Positions 1-6,467 of a stretch of DNA of 8,937 nucleotides are shown here, piece after piece; positions within the stretch are counted from its first letter, which is position 1, and each line of letters opens with the position of its first letter. Source of the stretch: an uncultured Actinomycetes bacterium (lineage in GTDB: Bacteria > Actinomycetota > Actinomycetes > Nanopelagicales > Nanopelagicaceae); contig CAITKS010000045.1 of assembly GCA_903893085.1 (NCBI GenBank), positions 1-8,937 on the forward strand, given 5' to 3'. The notes beneath the pieces are model-generated. The model saw only the letters and a list, made by a program, of their open reading frames with translations. It did not search any database and had not been told where the DNA came from. The translations under genes were made by a program, and so were the position numbers.

Positions 1-1757
1 AGGTCACCGCAGCTCATGATCCAAATGACTTTGAAATGGCGATGCGCCATAACGTTCCATTCGTTGTAATTATGAACGAACACGGGGTTATGTCAGGCAC
101 AGGCACTGAATTCGATGGCATGGATCGCTTTGATGCGCGCGTAGCAGTTGTTGCAAAGTTGAAAGAGATGGGCCGCGTAGTCGCCGAAAAGCGTCCTTAC
201 ATTCACGCAGTTGGCCACTGTTCTCGTTGCGACATAACTGTAGAACCAAGACTTTCCAAGCAATGGTTTGTAAAGGTTGCACCACTTGCAAAAGCTTCTG
301 CAGATGCTGTTCGCAATGGTGAAGTGAAGATCGAACCAGAAGCGCTTTCACCAAGATATTTCGAATGGGTAGATAACATGCACGACTGGTGTATCTCTCG
401 CCAATTGTGGTGGGGACATCGCATTCCAGTTTGGTATGGACCAAATGGTGAAGTTCAAGTTGTTGGACCTGATGAAGTTGCACCTAATGGATGGACGCAA
501 GATCCAGATGTTTTAGATACTTGGTTCTCATCTGGGCAGTGGGCATTTTCAACTTTTGGCTGGCCAGAAAAAACTGCTGATTTAGCAAAGTTTTATCCAA
601 CTAGCGTGCTGGTTACTGGCTACGACATTTTGTTCTTCTGGGTAGTGCGCATGATGATGATGTCTACATTTGCAATGGATGGCGTTGCACCATTTAAGAC
701 GATCATGCTTCACGGTTTGGTGCGTGATCAGTTTGGCAAAAAGATGTCCAAGAGCCGCGGAAACGTAATTGATCCAATTGAATTTATGGATAAGTACGGC
801 GCGGATGCGCTGCGCTTTACCTTAGCCCGCGGCGCTAATCCTGGCACGGATCAAGCGCTAGCCGAAGATTGGATTGGCGGCTCTCGCAACTTTGCAACCA
901 AGCTTTGGAATGCAACGCGTTTTGCAATGATGAACGGTGCAAATGTCACCGGCGATCTGCCTGATACCAAATCACTCAACGCTATCGATCGCTGGATTCT
1001 CTCTCGATTGAGCGAGACCCTGCGCGATGTAGATCAGCTCTTAGAAAGTTACGAATTCGCACGCGCATGCGAAACTCTTTATCACTTTGCTTGGGATGAC
1101 CTTTGTGACTGGTACCTAGAACTTTCTAAGGAAACTTTTGCATCTCAAGACAAGGCCGCATCTCAGCGAGTACTTGGTCACGTATTGGATCAATTGCTAC
1201 GTGCGTTGCATCCAGTAATGCCGTTTATAACTGAAGAACTCTGGTGCACACTCACTGGAGGAGAATCGCTAGTCGTTGCGCAATGGCCAAAGGCTGAACT
1301 TTCACATATCGATAAGAAATCCGAAACGCTTGTCACTGCACTGCAAGAAGTGGTTACTGAAGTTCGCCGCTTCCGCAATGATCAAGGGCTAAAGCCATCG
1401 CAGAAAGTTCCTGGTCGCTTTACGGGTTCAGCAGATATTGTTGAGTACGCAAGCGCGCTTCGATTCTTACTGAAATTAGAAGATACAAATTTCACTCCTT
1501 CGGCAACTCTAGAAATTGCTGGAGTAAAGATTGAACTTGATCTGACGGGTTCAATTGATGTTGTAGCAGAACGCGCCAGACTTGAAAAAGATTTAGCAGC
1601 CGCCAAGAAAGATATGCAGACAGCCGAAGTTAAATTAGGCAACGCAGGCTTCATGGCTAAAGCGCCAGCGGACGTGGTCGTTGAAATAAAAGATCGCTTG
1701 TCAAAGACTTCTGCGGATATTGATCGCATTACTGCAGCACTTGCAGCGCTGAAGTAA
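1..1757 (+). CDS. valS: Valyl-tRNA synthetase, C-terminal two-thirds (5' end outside window)
   Basis: Class I aminoacyl-tRNA synthetase that charges tRNA-Val with valine in the cytoplasm. The reading frame is open from base 3 (Val-Thr-Ala-Ala-His-Asp-Pro-Asn-Asp), well before the first in-window ATG at 36, so the gene is cut by the window edge rather than starting there. 584 residues are visible. The first ones belong to the CP1 editing domain, whose HDPND stretch carries the editing aspartates. Next come a CxxC pair in GHCSRCD (about residues 71-77), the DWCISRQLWWGHRIPVWY block, LDTWFSSGQWAFSTFGWP, the KMSKS loop (bases 741-755), the anticodon-binding helical domain, and a charged C-terminal coiled coil (about residues 515-584) typical of ValRS. 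The HIGH motif lies upstream and is not seen. Ends with TAA 11 bases before folC. Identification is near certain. Confidence 0.97.
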   Translation, partial: VTAAHDPNDFEMAMRHNVPFVVIMNEHGVMSGTGTEFDGMDRFDARVAVVAKLKEMGRVVAEKRPYIHAVGHCSRCDITVEPRLSKQWFVKVAPLAKASADAVRNGEVKIEPEALSPRYFEWVDNMHDWCISRQLWWGHRIPVWYGPNGEVQVVGPDEVAPNGWTQDPDVLDTWFSSGQWAFSTFGWPEKTADLAKFYPTSVLVTGYDILFFWVVRMMMMSTFAMDGVAPFKTIMLHGLVRDQFGKKMSKSRGNVIDPIEFMDKYGADALRFTLARGANPGTDQALAEDWIGGSRNFATKLWNATRFAMMNGANVTGDLPDTKSLNAIDRWILSRLSETLRDVDQLLESYEFARACETLYHFAWDDLCDWYLELSKETFASQDKAASQRVLGHVLDQLLRALHPVMPFITEELWCTLTGGESLVVAQWPKAELSHIDKKSETLVTALQEVVTEVRRFRNDQGLKPSQKVPGRFTGSADIVEYASALRFLLKLEDTNFTPSATLEIAGVKIELDLTGSIDVVAERARLEKDLAAAKKDMQTAEVKLGNAGFMAKAPADVVVEIKDRLSKTSADIDRITAALAALK

Positions 1758-1760
1758 TAT
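1755..1760 (+). promoter_or_regulatory. Candidate -10 element for a leaderless folC transcript
   Basis: TAATAT, fitting the actinobacterial -10 pattern TANNNT, overlaps the valS stop codon and ends 8 bases before the folC ATG. A transcript from it would begin at or within a base or two of that ATG. No convincing -35 lies upstream. The only purine-rich SD-like bases (GAAG at 1762-1765) are just 3 bases from the ATG, too close for a normal ribosome binding site. The motif is short and A/T-rich, so chance is a real alternative. Confidence 0.3.
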
Positions 1761-1768
1761 TGAAGTAA

Positions 1769-3139
1769 ATGAACAATACGAATCCAGATGATCAAGCGCG
1801 TATCGACGCTATTGAAAAAGCCCTGCTTGCACGGTGGCCCGAGAATCGAATTGCGCCAACCTTAGAAAGAATTTCTGCACTCGTAGATATTTTAGGTTCA
1901 CCGCAACTTACCTATCCCACCATCCATGTCGGCGGTACAAACGGTAAGACAACAACTGCCCGCATGATTGATTCGCTGCTCTTTGAAATGGGGTTACGCA
2001 CTGGCCGCTTTACTAGCCCACATTTAGAAAGTTTTCTGGAAAGAATTTCGATTAACGGCCAGTCAATTGACGCTAAAGAATTGATCTTTTCCTTCAACGA
2101 CATAAGCGCCTATTTAGATCTGATGGATACTAAGTTTGAAAATCCAATCTCGTTCTTTGAAGCAATTACAGCTCTGGCATTTGTGGCATTTGCTGAGCAC
2201 CCAATCGATGTGGGTGTAATCGAAGTTGGTATGGGTGGGCAATGGGATGCCACAAATGTGGTTGATGCAGACGTTTCTGTAATAACTCCTATTGGACTTG
2301 ATCACATGGAATATCTCGGCAACACAATCACTGAAATTGCAGCCACCAAAGCCGGAATAATTAAGGAACAAGGCTTTGTCGTGTTGGCCCAACAAACTCC
2401 CGAAGCGGCTGTTGAATTACTGCGTCGCGCTGCAGAAGTAGGCGCAGACGTTGCGCGCGAAGGTTTGGAATACTCAATTGATTCTCGCGCCATTGCAGTC
2501 GGTGGACAACTCATATCAATTACTGGTTTACGTGGTCATTACGACGAGATTTTTTTACCGTTGCATGGAAAACATCAAGCTTCAAATGCCGCCGCTGCGC
2601 TGATCGCTGTAGAAGCATTCTTTGGTGAGCAAGATCTGGATATAGATGCCGTGCGTGCGGGCTTTGCAAACGTCACCTCGCCTGGACGCTGCGAAATCAT
2701 TCACCGCGATCCAACGATCATCCTTGATGCTGCCCATAATCCACATGGCGCAGCAGCAATTGCCGAGACTCTGCAGAGCGAGTTCACCTTTGATGATGTC
2801 ACTGGGATCGTGGCGCTAATGGCGGACAAGGATGCCTTAGGTATTTTGCAGGCGCTCGAGCCAGTGATGAACCAAATTATTGTTACAACTAATTCATCAG
2901 AGCGCAGCATGAGCGTTGCTGATCTAACAAAGTTGGCGAACCAAGTATTCGGTGCTGATCGTGTCTTTGCGACAGATACTTTGACGCAAGCAATTGATAA
3001 GGCGATAAAGGATTCGGTTCGACCACTAAGCGAAGAATCTCTTGCTATCGTAATTACTGGTTCAGTTGTCACTGTTGGTGAAGCGCGCACCGCAGTTCGC
3101 AAGAAATATGCCAAAGCTACTGAAGCGAGTGAGAACTAA
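1769..3139 (+). CDS. folC: Folylpolyglutamate synthase / dihydrofolate synthase
   Basis: Mur-ligase-family ATP-dependent enzyme that adds glutamate to folates, and in many bacteria also makes dihydrofolate from dihydropteroate plus glutamate. It acts in the cytoplasm. At 456 residues it has usual family length. Visible motifs: P-loop GGTNGKTT (residues 55-62), TSPHLE (82-87), IEVGMGG with Glu152, GLDH with His179, TKAGIIK with Lys194 (the usual carbamylated-lysine position), LHGKHQASNAAAA in the central domain, SPGRCE (304-309) and LDAAHNP with Asp320 (319-325) in the C-terminal ligase domain. The ATG at 1769 fits the expected N-terminus, which starts shortly before the ALLARWPE segment. It lies 11 bases after valS and lacks a well-spaced Shine-Dalgarno sequence. 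It overlaps the next gene by one base. Whether it is mono- or bifunctional cannot be told from sequence alone. Confidence 0.96.
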   Translation: MNNTNPDDQARIDAIEKALLARWPENRIAPTLERISALVDILGSPQLTYPTIHVGGTNGKTTTARMIDSLLFEMGLRTGRFTSPHLESFLERISINGQSIDAKELIFSFNDISAYLDLMDTKFENPISFFEAITALAFVAFAEHPIDVGVIEVGMGGQWDATNVVDADVSVITPIGLDHMEYLGNTITEIAATKAGIIKEQGFVVLAQQTPEAAVELLRRAAEVGADVAREGLEYSIDSRAIAVGGQLISITGLRGHYDEIFLPLHGKHQASNAAAALIAVEAFFGEQDLDIDAVRAGFANVTSPGRCEIIHRDPTIILDAAHNPHGAAAIAETLQSEFTFDDVTGIVALMADKDALGILQALEPVMNQIIVTTNSSERSMSVADLTKLANQVFGADRVFATDTLTQAIDKAIKDSVRPLSEESLAIVITGSVVTVGEARTAVRKKYAKATEASEN

Positions 3140-3519
3140 TGCGCGTTCTTGGATCTGCTGTTTTAGCAATGGAATTCTTAATAATGGGATTTGCCATGTT
3201 GTTGGCAAAAGATACTCACGAGACTTCGACAATTGTTTATGGTTTTGCAGTCATGTTTTTCTTGATTTATTCCATTCGACTTCTCAAAAAACGTTCAGGT
3301 TGGATCCTTGGTTCAATTCTTCAATTTGCGATGATGGCCTACAGCGTTGTGGTTCCATCAATGGCGATCATTAACCTTCTTTTTATGGGGTTATGGGTTG
3401 CGGCGATAATTGTGGGTCGTAAAGGTGAGGCTGCGCGGGCGGCCCTATTGGCGCAAGGAAAACCAGAACCGGGGACAGATGGGCAAAATCCCGTGGCACC
3501 GCAAACCCCAGATGCCTAA
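3139..3519 (+). CDS. DUF4233 family small integral membrane protein, function unknown
   Basis: A 126-residue protein with about four hydrophobic segments (roughly 4-22, 31-48, 54-72 and 74-93) joined by short loops. It has a basic turn, RLLKKRSGW (47-55), and a Pro/Gly/Gln-rich polar tail after GRKGEAARAAL. The SGWILGSILQ...VVPSM pattern and its place between folC and ndk match the actinobacterial DUF4233 family, which I recognise from context and hydropathy rather than from any known activity. The ATG shares its A with the folC stop (TAATG), so translation is probably coupled to folC. It ends in two in-frame stops, TAA then TAG (3517-3522). Both ends are probably cytoplasmic, given the basic residues after the last helix. 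No catalytic motif is visible and I assign no function. Confidence 0.85.
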   Translation: MRVLGSAVLAMEFLIMGFAMLLAKDTHETSTIVYGFAVMFFLIYSIRLLKKRSGWILGSILQFAMMAYSVVVPSMAIINLLFMGLWVAAIIVGRKGEAARAALLAQGKPEPGTDGQNPVAPQTPDA

Positions 3520-3530
3520 TAGACTAGGCA
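3513..3530 (+). other. Small hairpin across the DUF4233 stop and the ndk start region
   Basis: TGCCTA (3513-3518) and TAGGCA (3525-3530) are perfect inverted repeats, giving a 6-bp stem with a 6-base loop (ATAGAC). The left arm holds the first two bases of the DUF4233 stop codon. The right arm holds the only SD-like bases (AGG at 3526-3528) before the ndk GTG at 3532. In RNA this could hide the ndk start until a ribosome ending DUF4233 opens it. There is no T-run after it, so it is not an intrinsic terminator. The short stem makes regulation tentative. Confidence 0.35.
3520..3525 (+). promoter_or_regulatory. Candidate -10 element for a leaderless ndk transcript
   Basis: TAGACT fits TANNNT and ends 6 bases before the ndk GTG, the spacing expected if transcription begins on the start codon itself. 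No recognisable -35 hexamer is present, which is common for such promoters in actinobacteria. This reading competes with the hairpin model for the same bases. Confidence 0.3.
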
Positions 3531-3531
3531 A

Positions 3532-3951
3532 GTGAGCACTGAAAAGACCCTGATCCTCGTTAAGCCAGATGGCGTACGCCGTCAATTGGTTGGCGAAGTT
3601 ATTTCTCGCGTTGAGAAAAAAGGTTATGCAATAACTGCGATGCGAATGTTGCAAGCAGATCGCGCATTGCTCGAGCGTCATTACGCCGAACATCAAGGCA
3701 AGCCATTTTTTGAACCTCTAGTTGAGTTCATGATGTCTGGTCCGATTGTTGCAATGGTTGCCGAAGGAAATCGAGTCATCGAAGGATTTCGTTCACTTGC
3801 TGGTGTTACCGATCCAACGGTTGCAGCGCCCGGAACTATTCGAGGCGATCTAGCTCGTGATCAAGGTACAAAAGTTGTTCAAAATATTGTGCATGGATCA
3901 GATTCACCAGAATCAGCCGCACGTGAGATTGAAATTTTTTTCGGTAAGTAA
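3532..3951 (+). CDS. ndk: Nucleoside diphosphate kinase
   Basis: Transfers the gamma phosphate from ATP to nucleoside diphosphates through a phosphohistidine, keeping cytoplasmic NTP and dNTP pools balanced. The 139 residues cover the whole fold: [12 protein letters not shown] with Lys11 (6-17), [26 protein letters not shown], the [14 protein letters not shown] loop with Arg104, and the catalytic NIVHGSDS with His121 (118-125). Start is GTG at 3532, the first start codon giving the usual MSxEKTLxLVKPDG N-terminus. No well-placed Shine-Dalgarno sequence precedes it, since AGG lies only 3 bases upstream. The segment between RGD and the catalytic His is 14 residues long, against 10 in the E. coli, human and M. 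tuberculosis enzymes as I remember them, so it carries a four-residue insertion. It follows the DUF4233 gene by 12 bases. Confidence 0.97.
   Translation: MSTEKTLILVKPDGVRRQLVGEVISRVEKKGYAITAMRMLQADRALLERHYAEHQGKPFFEPLVEFMMSGPIVAMVAEGNRVIEGFRSLAGVTDPTVAAPGTIRGDLARDQGTKVVQNIVHGSDSPESAAREIEIFFGK
3571..3580. repeat. Palindrome GGCGTACGCC, copy 1 (inside ndk)
   Basis: A perfect 10-bp self-complementary site over codons for Gly-Val-Arg of Ndk. The same ten bases recur in mreC at 5451-5460. It is real as a sequence match, but shared Gly-Val-Arg codons may be the whole explanation. Confidence 0.4.
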
Positions 3952-3968
3952 GTTCAAGAAAACAAATC

Positions 3969-3974
3969 GAGGGG
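3969..3974 (+). promoter_or_regulatory. Strong ribosome binding site of mreB
   Basis: GAGGGG stands 6 bases before the mreB ATG at 3981. It fixes that ATG as the start over the second Met codon at 3993, which would be 18 bases from the site. It is the clearest Shine-Dalgarno sequence so far in the window and marks the first gene of the elongation cluster. Confidence 0.8.
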
Positions 3975-3980
3975 TATTAC

Positions 3981-5012
3981 ATGAGCAATAGAATGTCATT
4001 CATCGGCCGAGATATGGCTGTCGATTTGGGTACCGCAAACACATTGGTATACGTCCGCGGTCGTGGCATTGTTCTTAACGAGCCTTCAGTTGTGGCAGTA
4101 AATCAAGACACTGGCGGAATTCTGGCAGTCGGCCTTGAAGCCAAAAAGATGATTGGTCGCACACCAGGCAACATCGTTGCTATTCGTCCACTAAAAGATG
4201 GCGTTATTGCCGACTTCGACACAACCGAGCGCATGCTCCGTTACTTCATTCAAAAAGTTCACCGCCGCCGTTACTTGGCTAAGCCACGCATTGTTGTTTG
4301 TGTTCCATCAGGAATCACTGGCGTAGAACAGCGCGCTGTTAAAGATGCTGGTTATGCCGCAGGTGCACGCAAGGTTTACATCATCGAAGAACCAATGGCT
4401 GCAGCAATCGGTGCTGGGCTTCCAATTCATGAGCCAACCGGAAACATGGTTGTCGATATTGGTGGCGGTACAACTGAAGTTGCCGTTATTTCACTCGGTG
4501 GAATCGTTACTTCACTCTCAATCCGCGTTGGCGGAGATGAGCTAGATCAGTCGATTATTAACTGGGTAAAACGTGAATTCTCGCTACTTCTTGGAGAACG
4601 CACAGCAGAAGAAATCAAGATGGCAATCGGTTCTGCATACCCACTACAAGGTGAAAATGATGCCGAAATTCGTGGTCGCGATTTAGCAACCGGACTTCCA
4701 AAGACGATCGTTGTTTCTGCTGCAGAAATTCGCAAAGCGCTGGAAGAACCAGTAAATGCAATCATCAACGCCGTAAAGAGCACGCTTGATAAATGTCCAC
4801 CAGAACTTTCATCTGATCTTATGGATCGTGGAATCGTTCTAACCGGTGGAGGCGCACTTCTTAAGGGCCTTGATGAACGTCTTCGTAAAGAGACTGGTAT
4901 GCCAATTCATATCGCTGATCGCCCACTCGATGCAGTGGTTGAAGGTTCAGGTAAGTGCATTGAAGAGTTCGAAGCCCTTGAAAAGGTTTTGATCTCCGAG
5001 CCACGTCGATAG
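3981..5012 (+). CDS. mreB: Rod-shape-determining protein MreB (bacterial actin)
   Basis: ATP-binding actin homologue that polymerises into antiparallel filaments on the inner face of the membrane and steers lateral wall synthesis. At 343 residues it has standard length. Motifs: phosphate-1 loop DLGTAN (15-20), [14 protein letters not shown] (107-120), the connecting [13 protein letters not shown] with Glu136, phosphate-2 loop DIGGGTTE (159-166), GERTAEEIK (205-213), and the adenosine-binding [10 protein letters not shown] (287-296). The [10 protein letters not shown] segment (94-103) corresponds to the hydrophobic membrane-contact loop. The N-terminus [20 protein letters not shown], after a four-residue extension, is as in Streptomyces MreB. 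Start is set by GAGGGG 6 bases upstream. It follows ndk after 29 bases and precedes mreC by 9, as first gene of the mre operon. Codon use resembles the neighbours, with no sign of transfer. Confidence 0.98.
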   Translation: MSNRMSFIGRDMAVDLGTANTLVYVRGRGIVLNEPSVVAVNQDTGGILAVGLEAKKMIGRTPGNIVAIRPLKDGVIADFDTTERMLRYFIQKVHRRRYLAKPRIVVCVPSGITGVEQRAVKDAGYAAGARKVYIIEEPMAAAIGAGLPIHEPTGNMVVDIGGGTTEVAVISLGGIVTSLSIRVGGDELDQSIINWVKREFSLLLGERTAEEIKMAIGSAYPLQGENDAEIRGRDLATGLPKTIVVSAAEIRKALEEPVNAIINAVKSTLDKCPPELSSDLMDRGIVLTGGGALLKGLDERLRKETGMPIHIADRPLDAVVEGSGKCIEEFEALEKVLISEPRR

Positions 5013-5021
5013 GTTTTAAGG

Positions 5022-5945
5022 ATGCGAAACGGCGGCGATAACCGCGGTCGTCTGCTGCTTATATCTTTAATCGTAACTTCGCTATTTTTGATTACTTTAG
5101 ATCTGCGTGGCGTTTCAGTTATCAGTGGTTTGCGAAATGGTTCGCAAACTGTGCTTTCTCCAATTCAGTCAGTTGCCGCAACAATTTTTCGTCCAGTCGG
5201 CAATTTCTTTACTGATGTCACTAGATTAGGCAGAACTCGCGGAGAGATTGAGCGGCTCAAGGCAGCTAATGAGAAGCTAAGAAATTCATTAATTAATCGC
5301 AAGAACGCAGATGCAGAACTAGAGCAATTAAAGTCTGTGTTGGATTTAGCCGGAACGGCCAAATATAAAGTGGTAAATGCCAAAGTTATTTCACTTGGCT
5401 CCGCATCTTCATTTACGCAAACAATCTCAATAGATGCTGGCACAAATCTTGGCGTACGCCAGAACATGACTGTGATTTCTGGGTTGGGGCTAGTTGGTGT
5501 TGTAAAAATGTCTTATCCAAATCATGCACTTGTGCAGTTGACTACTGACCCTGCATTTCGTGTAGGTGCTCGTGTGGCTGGCAGTCAGCAAATCGGAATA
5601 TTAAGCGGTCAAGGAACTAATAAAGCGGTACTTCAACTTCTCGATAATCAGACAACTCTTAAAGTAGGCGACGTAATATTGGCGCGCGGAAGTCAAAACA
5701 ATCGGCCATTTGTGCCAGGTGTTCCTATTGGCGAAGTTACATCTGTAGACAATGCAGCAGGTTCGGTAACCCAAACTGCGGATGTGAAGTTGTATGCCAA
5801 TTTTTCAGCACTTAGCGTTGTTGCTGTCGTAGTAGGTGCGCCAGAAACAGACCCACGTGATGCTTTGGTACCAAAAGCCCCCGCACCAACGCCAGTTCCG
5901 ACGGTAACAATTTATGCCACACCTTCAGAATCGCCCACACCATAA
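5022..5945 (+). CDS. mreC: Rod-shape-determining protein MreC
   Basis: Single-pass membrane protein whose outer domain links MreB/MreD to PBP2 and is thought to activate PBP2-RodA. Its 307 residues show a short basic N-terminus, one membrane anchor (about 11-27), a coiled-coil helix (about 72-108, charged heptads around IERLKAANEKLRNSL), then the beta-rich MreC domain (about 115-272) with AKVISLGSAS, GLGLVGVV and PGVPIGEVT. A Pro/Thr/Ser-rich tail (about 280-307) probably lies outside the membrane and looks disordered. The ATG at 5022 places the anchor correctly. AGG at 5011-5013, within and just after the mreB stop, is 8 bases upstream and is the likely ribosome binding site; a second AAGG touches the ATG and is too near to serve. 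A perfect inverted repeat lies at 5128-5149 inside the gene. The stop directly abuts the mreD start. Confidence 0.95.
   Translation: MRNGGDNRGRLLLISLIVTSLFLITLDLRGVSVISGLRNGSQTVLSPIQSVAATIFRPVGNFFTDVTRLGRTRGEIERLKAANEKLRNSLINRKNADAELEQLKSVLDLAGTAKYKVVNAKVISLGSASSFTQTISIDAGTNLGVRQNMTVISGLGLVGVVKMSYPNHALVQLTTDPAFRVGARVAGSQQIGILSGQGTNKAVLQLLDNQTTLKVGDVILARGSQNNRPFVPGVPIGEVTSVDNAAGSVTQTADVKLYANFSALSVVAVVVGAPETDPRDALVPKAPAPTPVPTVTIYATPSESPTP
5128..5149. repeat. Perfect inverted repeat (9-bp arms, 4-base loop) inside mreC
   Basis: GTTTGCGAA (5128-5136) and TTCGCAAAC (5141-5149) are exact reverse complements around ATGG. In RNA this gives a stable 9-bp hairpin with a tetraloop about 107 bases into mreC. 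In DNA it has the form of a dimeric repressor operator. It spans the codons just after the membrane anchor (SGLRNGSQT). No T-run follows, so it is not a rho-independent terminator. The structure is certain; any role is unknown. Confidence 0.6.
5450..5461. repeat. Palindrome TGGCGTACGCCA, copy 2 (inside mreC)
   Basis: A perfect 12-bp palindrome whose central ten bases repeat those at 3571-3580 in ndk. As in ndk, it encodes Gly-Val-Arg in the same phase, so codon coincidence is the simplest explanation. Confidence 0.4.
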
Positions 5946-6467
5946 ATGTTTGCTCGAAGATTTCTTATTTCATTTCCGATCTTTGCAACGATGTTTGTTG
6001 TACAAGAGGCGATTGTTAGTCAGTTCAAGATTTTCGGCGGTGGATTTTCGCTCTTTCTAATTTTTACACTTCTCTGGGCTGCACTTAGTTCGCCAGAACT
6101 CGGGGCGCTTACTGGATTTGGTGCAGGTTTGATGATGGATTTATCGCCAACAACTTCAAGTCCGATGGGACTTTGGACGTTAATCATGATTTTGGCGGGA
6201 TTTTCTATCTCCTATTTAGGTTTTGGCGACGATAACTTCCGAGGCAATCCAATTTCCCTTGTCATAATTGTTGCCTTAGCTGTTCCACTTACAAGACTTG
6301 TTTATTTAATTATCGACTTGATGCTTGGTGGTGAACTAGGCAGCGTGGTTCAGGTTCTCATTTCACTTCTTTCTTCAGCACTTTGGACAGTTGCAATCGT
6401 CCCTCTCTTGATGCCAGTCGTAACTCGCGTACACGGAACGCTCTTCCAAGAGGAGAGCCGCGGATGA
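5946..6467 (+). CDS. mreD: Rod-shape-determining protein MreD
   Basis: Polytopic membrane partner of MreC and MreB in the elongation complex. Its 173 residues are almost entirely hydrophobic, with about six membrane segments (roughly 6-26, 32-48, 52-68, 74-92, 104-127 and 133-160). The family signature is visible as GFGAGLMMDLSPTTSSPMG (57-75), with the conserved Asp65 followed by a Gly-containing helix. Basic residues at the N-terminus suggest a cytoplasmic start. The ATG begins on the base after the mreC stop (TAAATG), and no Shine-Dalgarno sequence is visible upstream, so it probably depends on ribosomes finishing mreC. It overlaps mrdA by 4 bases. MreD diverges strongly in sequence, so position between mreC and mrdA adds much to this call. 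Confidence 0.93.
   Translation: MFARRFLISFPIFATMFVVQEAIVSQFKIFGGGFSLFLIFTLLWAALSSPELGALTGFGAGLMMDLSPTTSSPMGLWTLIMILAGFSISYLGFGDDNFRGNPISLVIIVALAVPLTRLVYLIIDLMLGGELGSVVQVLISLLSSALWTVAIVPLLMPVVTRVHGTLFQEESRG
6449..6457 (+). promoter_or_regulatory. Ribosome binding site of mrdA
   Basis: The purine run AGAGGAGAG contains AGGAG (6451-6455), 8 bases before ATG 6464. It lies inside the end of mreD and decides that the PBP2 gene begins at 6464, not at the upstream in-frame ATG at 6383, which would add 27 polar residues before the membrane anchor. Confidence 0.8.

Noticed and set aside
1056..1073. TTCGCA/TGCGAA inverted repeat in valS
   Set aside because: Only 6-bp arms within G/C-rich codons for Phe-Ala-Arg-Ala-Cys-Glu, a frequency expected by chance in this much coding DNA.
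36..1757. valS beginning at the ATG at 36
   Set aside because: The frame is open and clearly ValRS-like upstream to base 3 (HDPND motif), and the HIGH-containing half is missing, so the start lies outside the window.
1382..1795. 137-codon reverse-strand open frame over the end of valS
   Set aside because: Antisense to a well-supported gene, with low-complexity Ser/Ala content typical of shadow frames. The same applies to the reverse frames at 2701-3114, 5165-5467 and 8029-8301.
3066..3374. 102-codon open frame spanning the folC/DUF4233 junction
   Set aside because: It is out of frame with both genes, is Cys/Arg/Trp-rich in an unprotein-like way, and no start signal precedes it.
3935..3941. 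T7 run at the end of ndk as a terminator
   Set aside because: No stem precedes it, and it encodes the normal Ile-Phe-Phe end of Ndk. A similar T run inside folC near 2550 is also plain coding sequence.
3929..3954. Possible promoter for the mre operon: TTGAAA (3929-3934) and TAAGTT (3949-3954)
   Set aside because: The hexamers are only 14 bases apart, shorter than usual, and the first lies in the Glu-Ile codons of ndk. Transcription of mreB from here is possible but not supported enough to annotate.
6383..6463. Upstream in-frame ATG adding 27 residues to PBP2
   Set aside because: The extension is polar, has no family counterpart, overlaps mreD coding and lacks a ribosome binding site. ATG 6464 has AGGAG 8 bases upstream and gives the normal membrane-anchor N-terminus.
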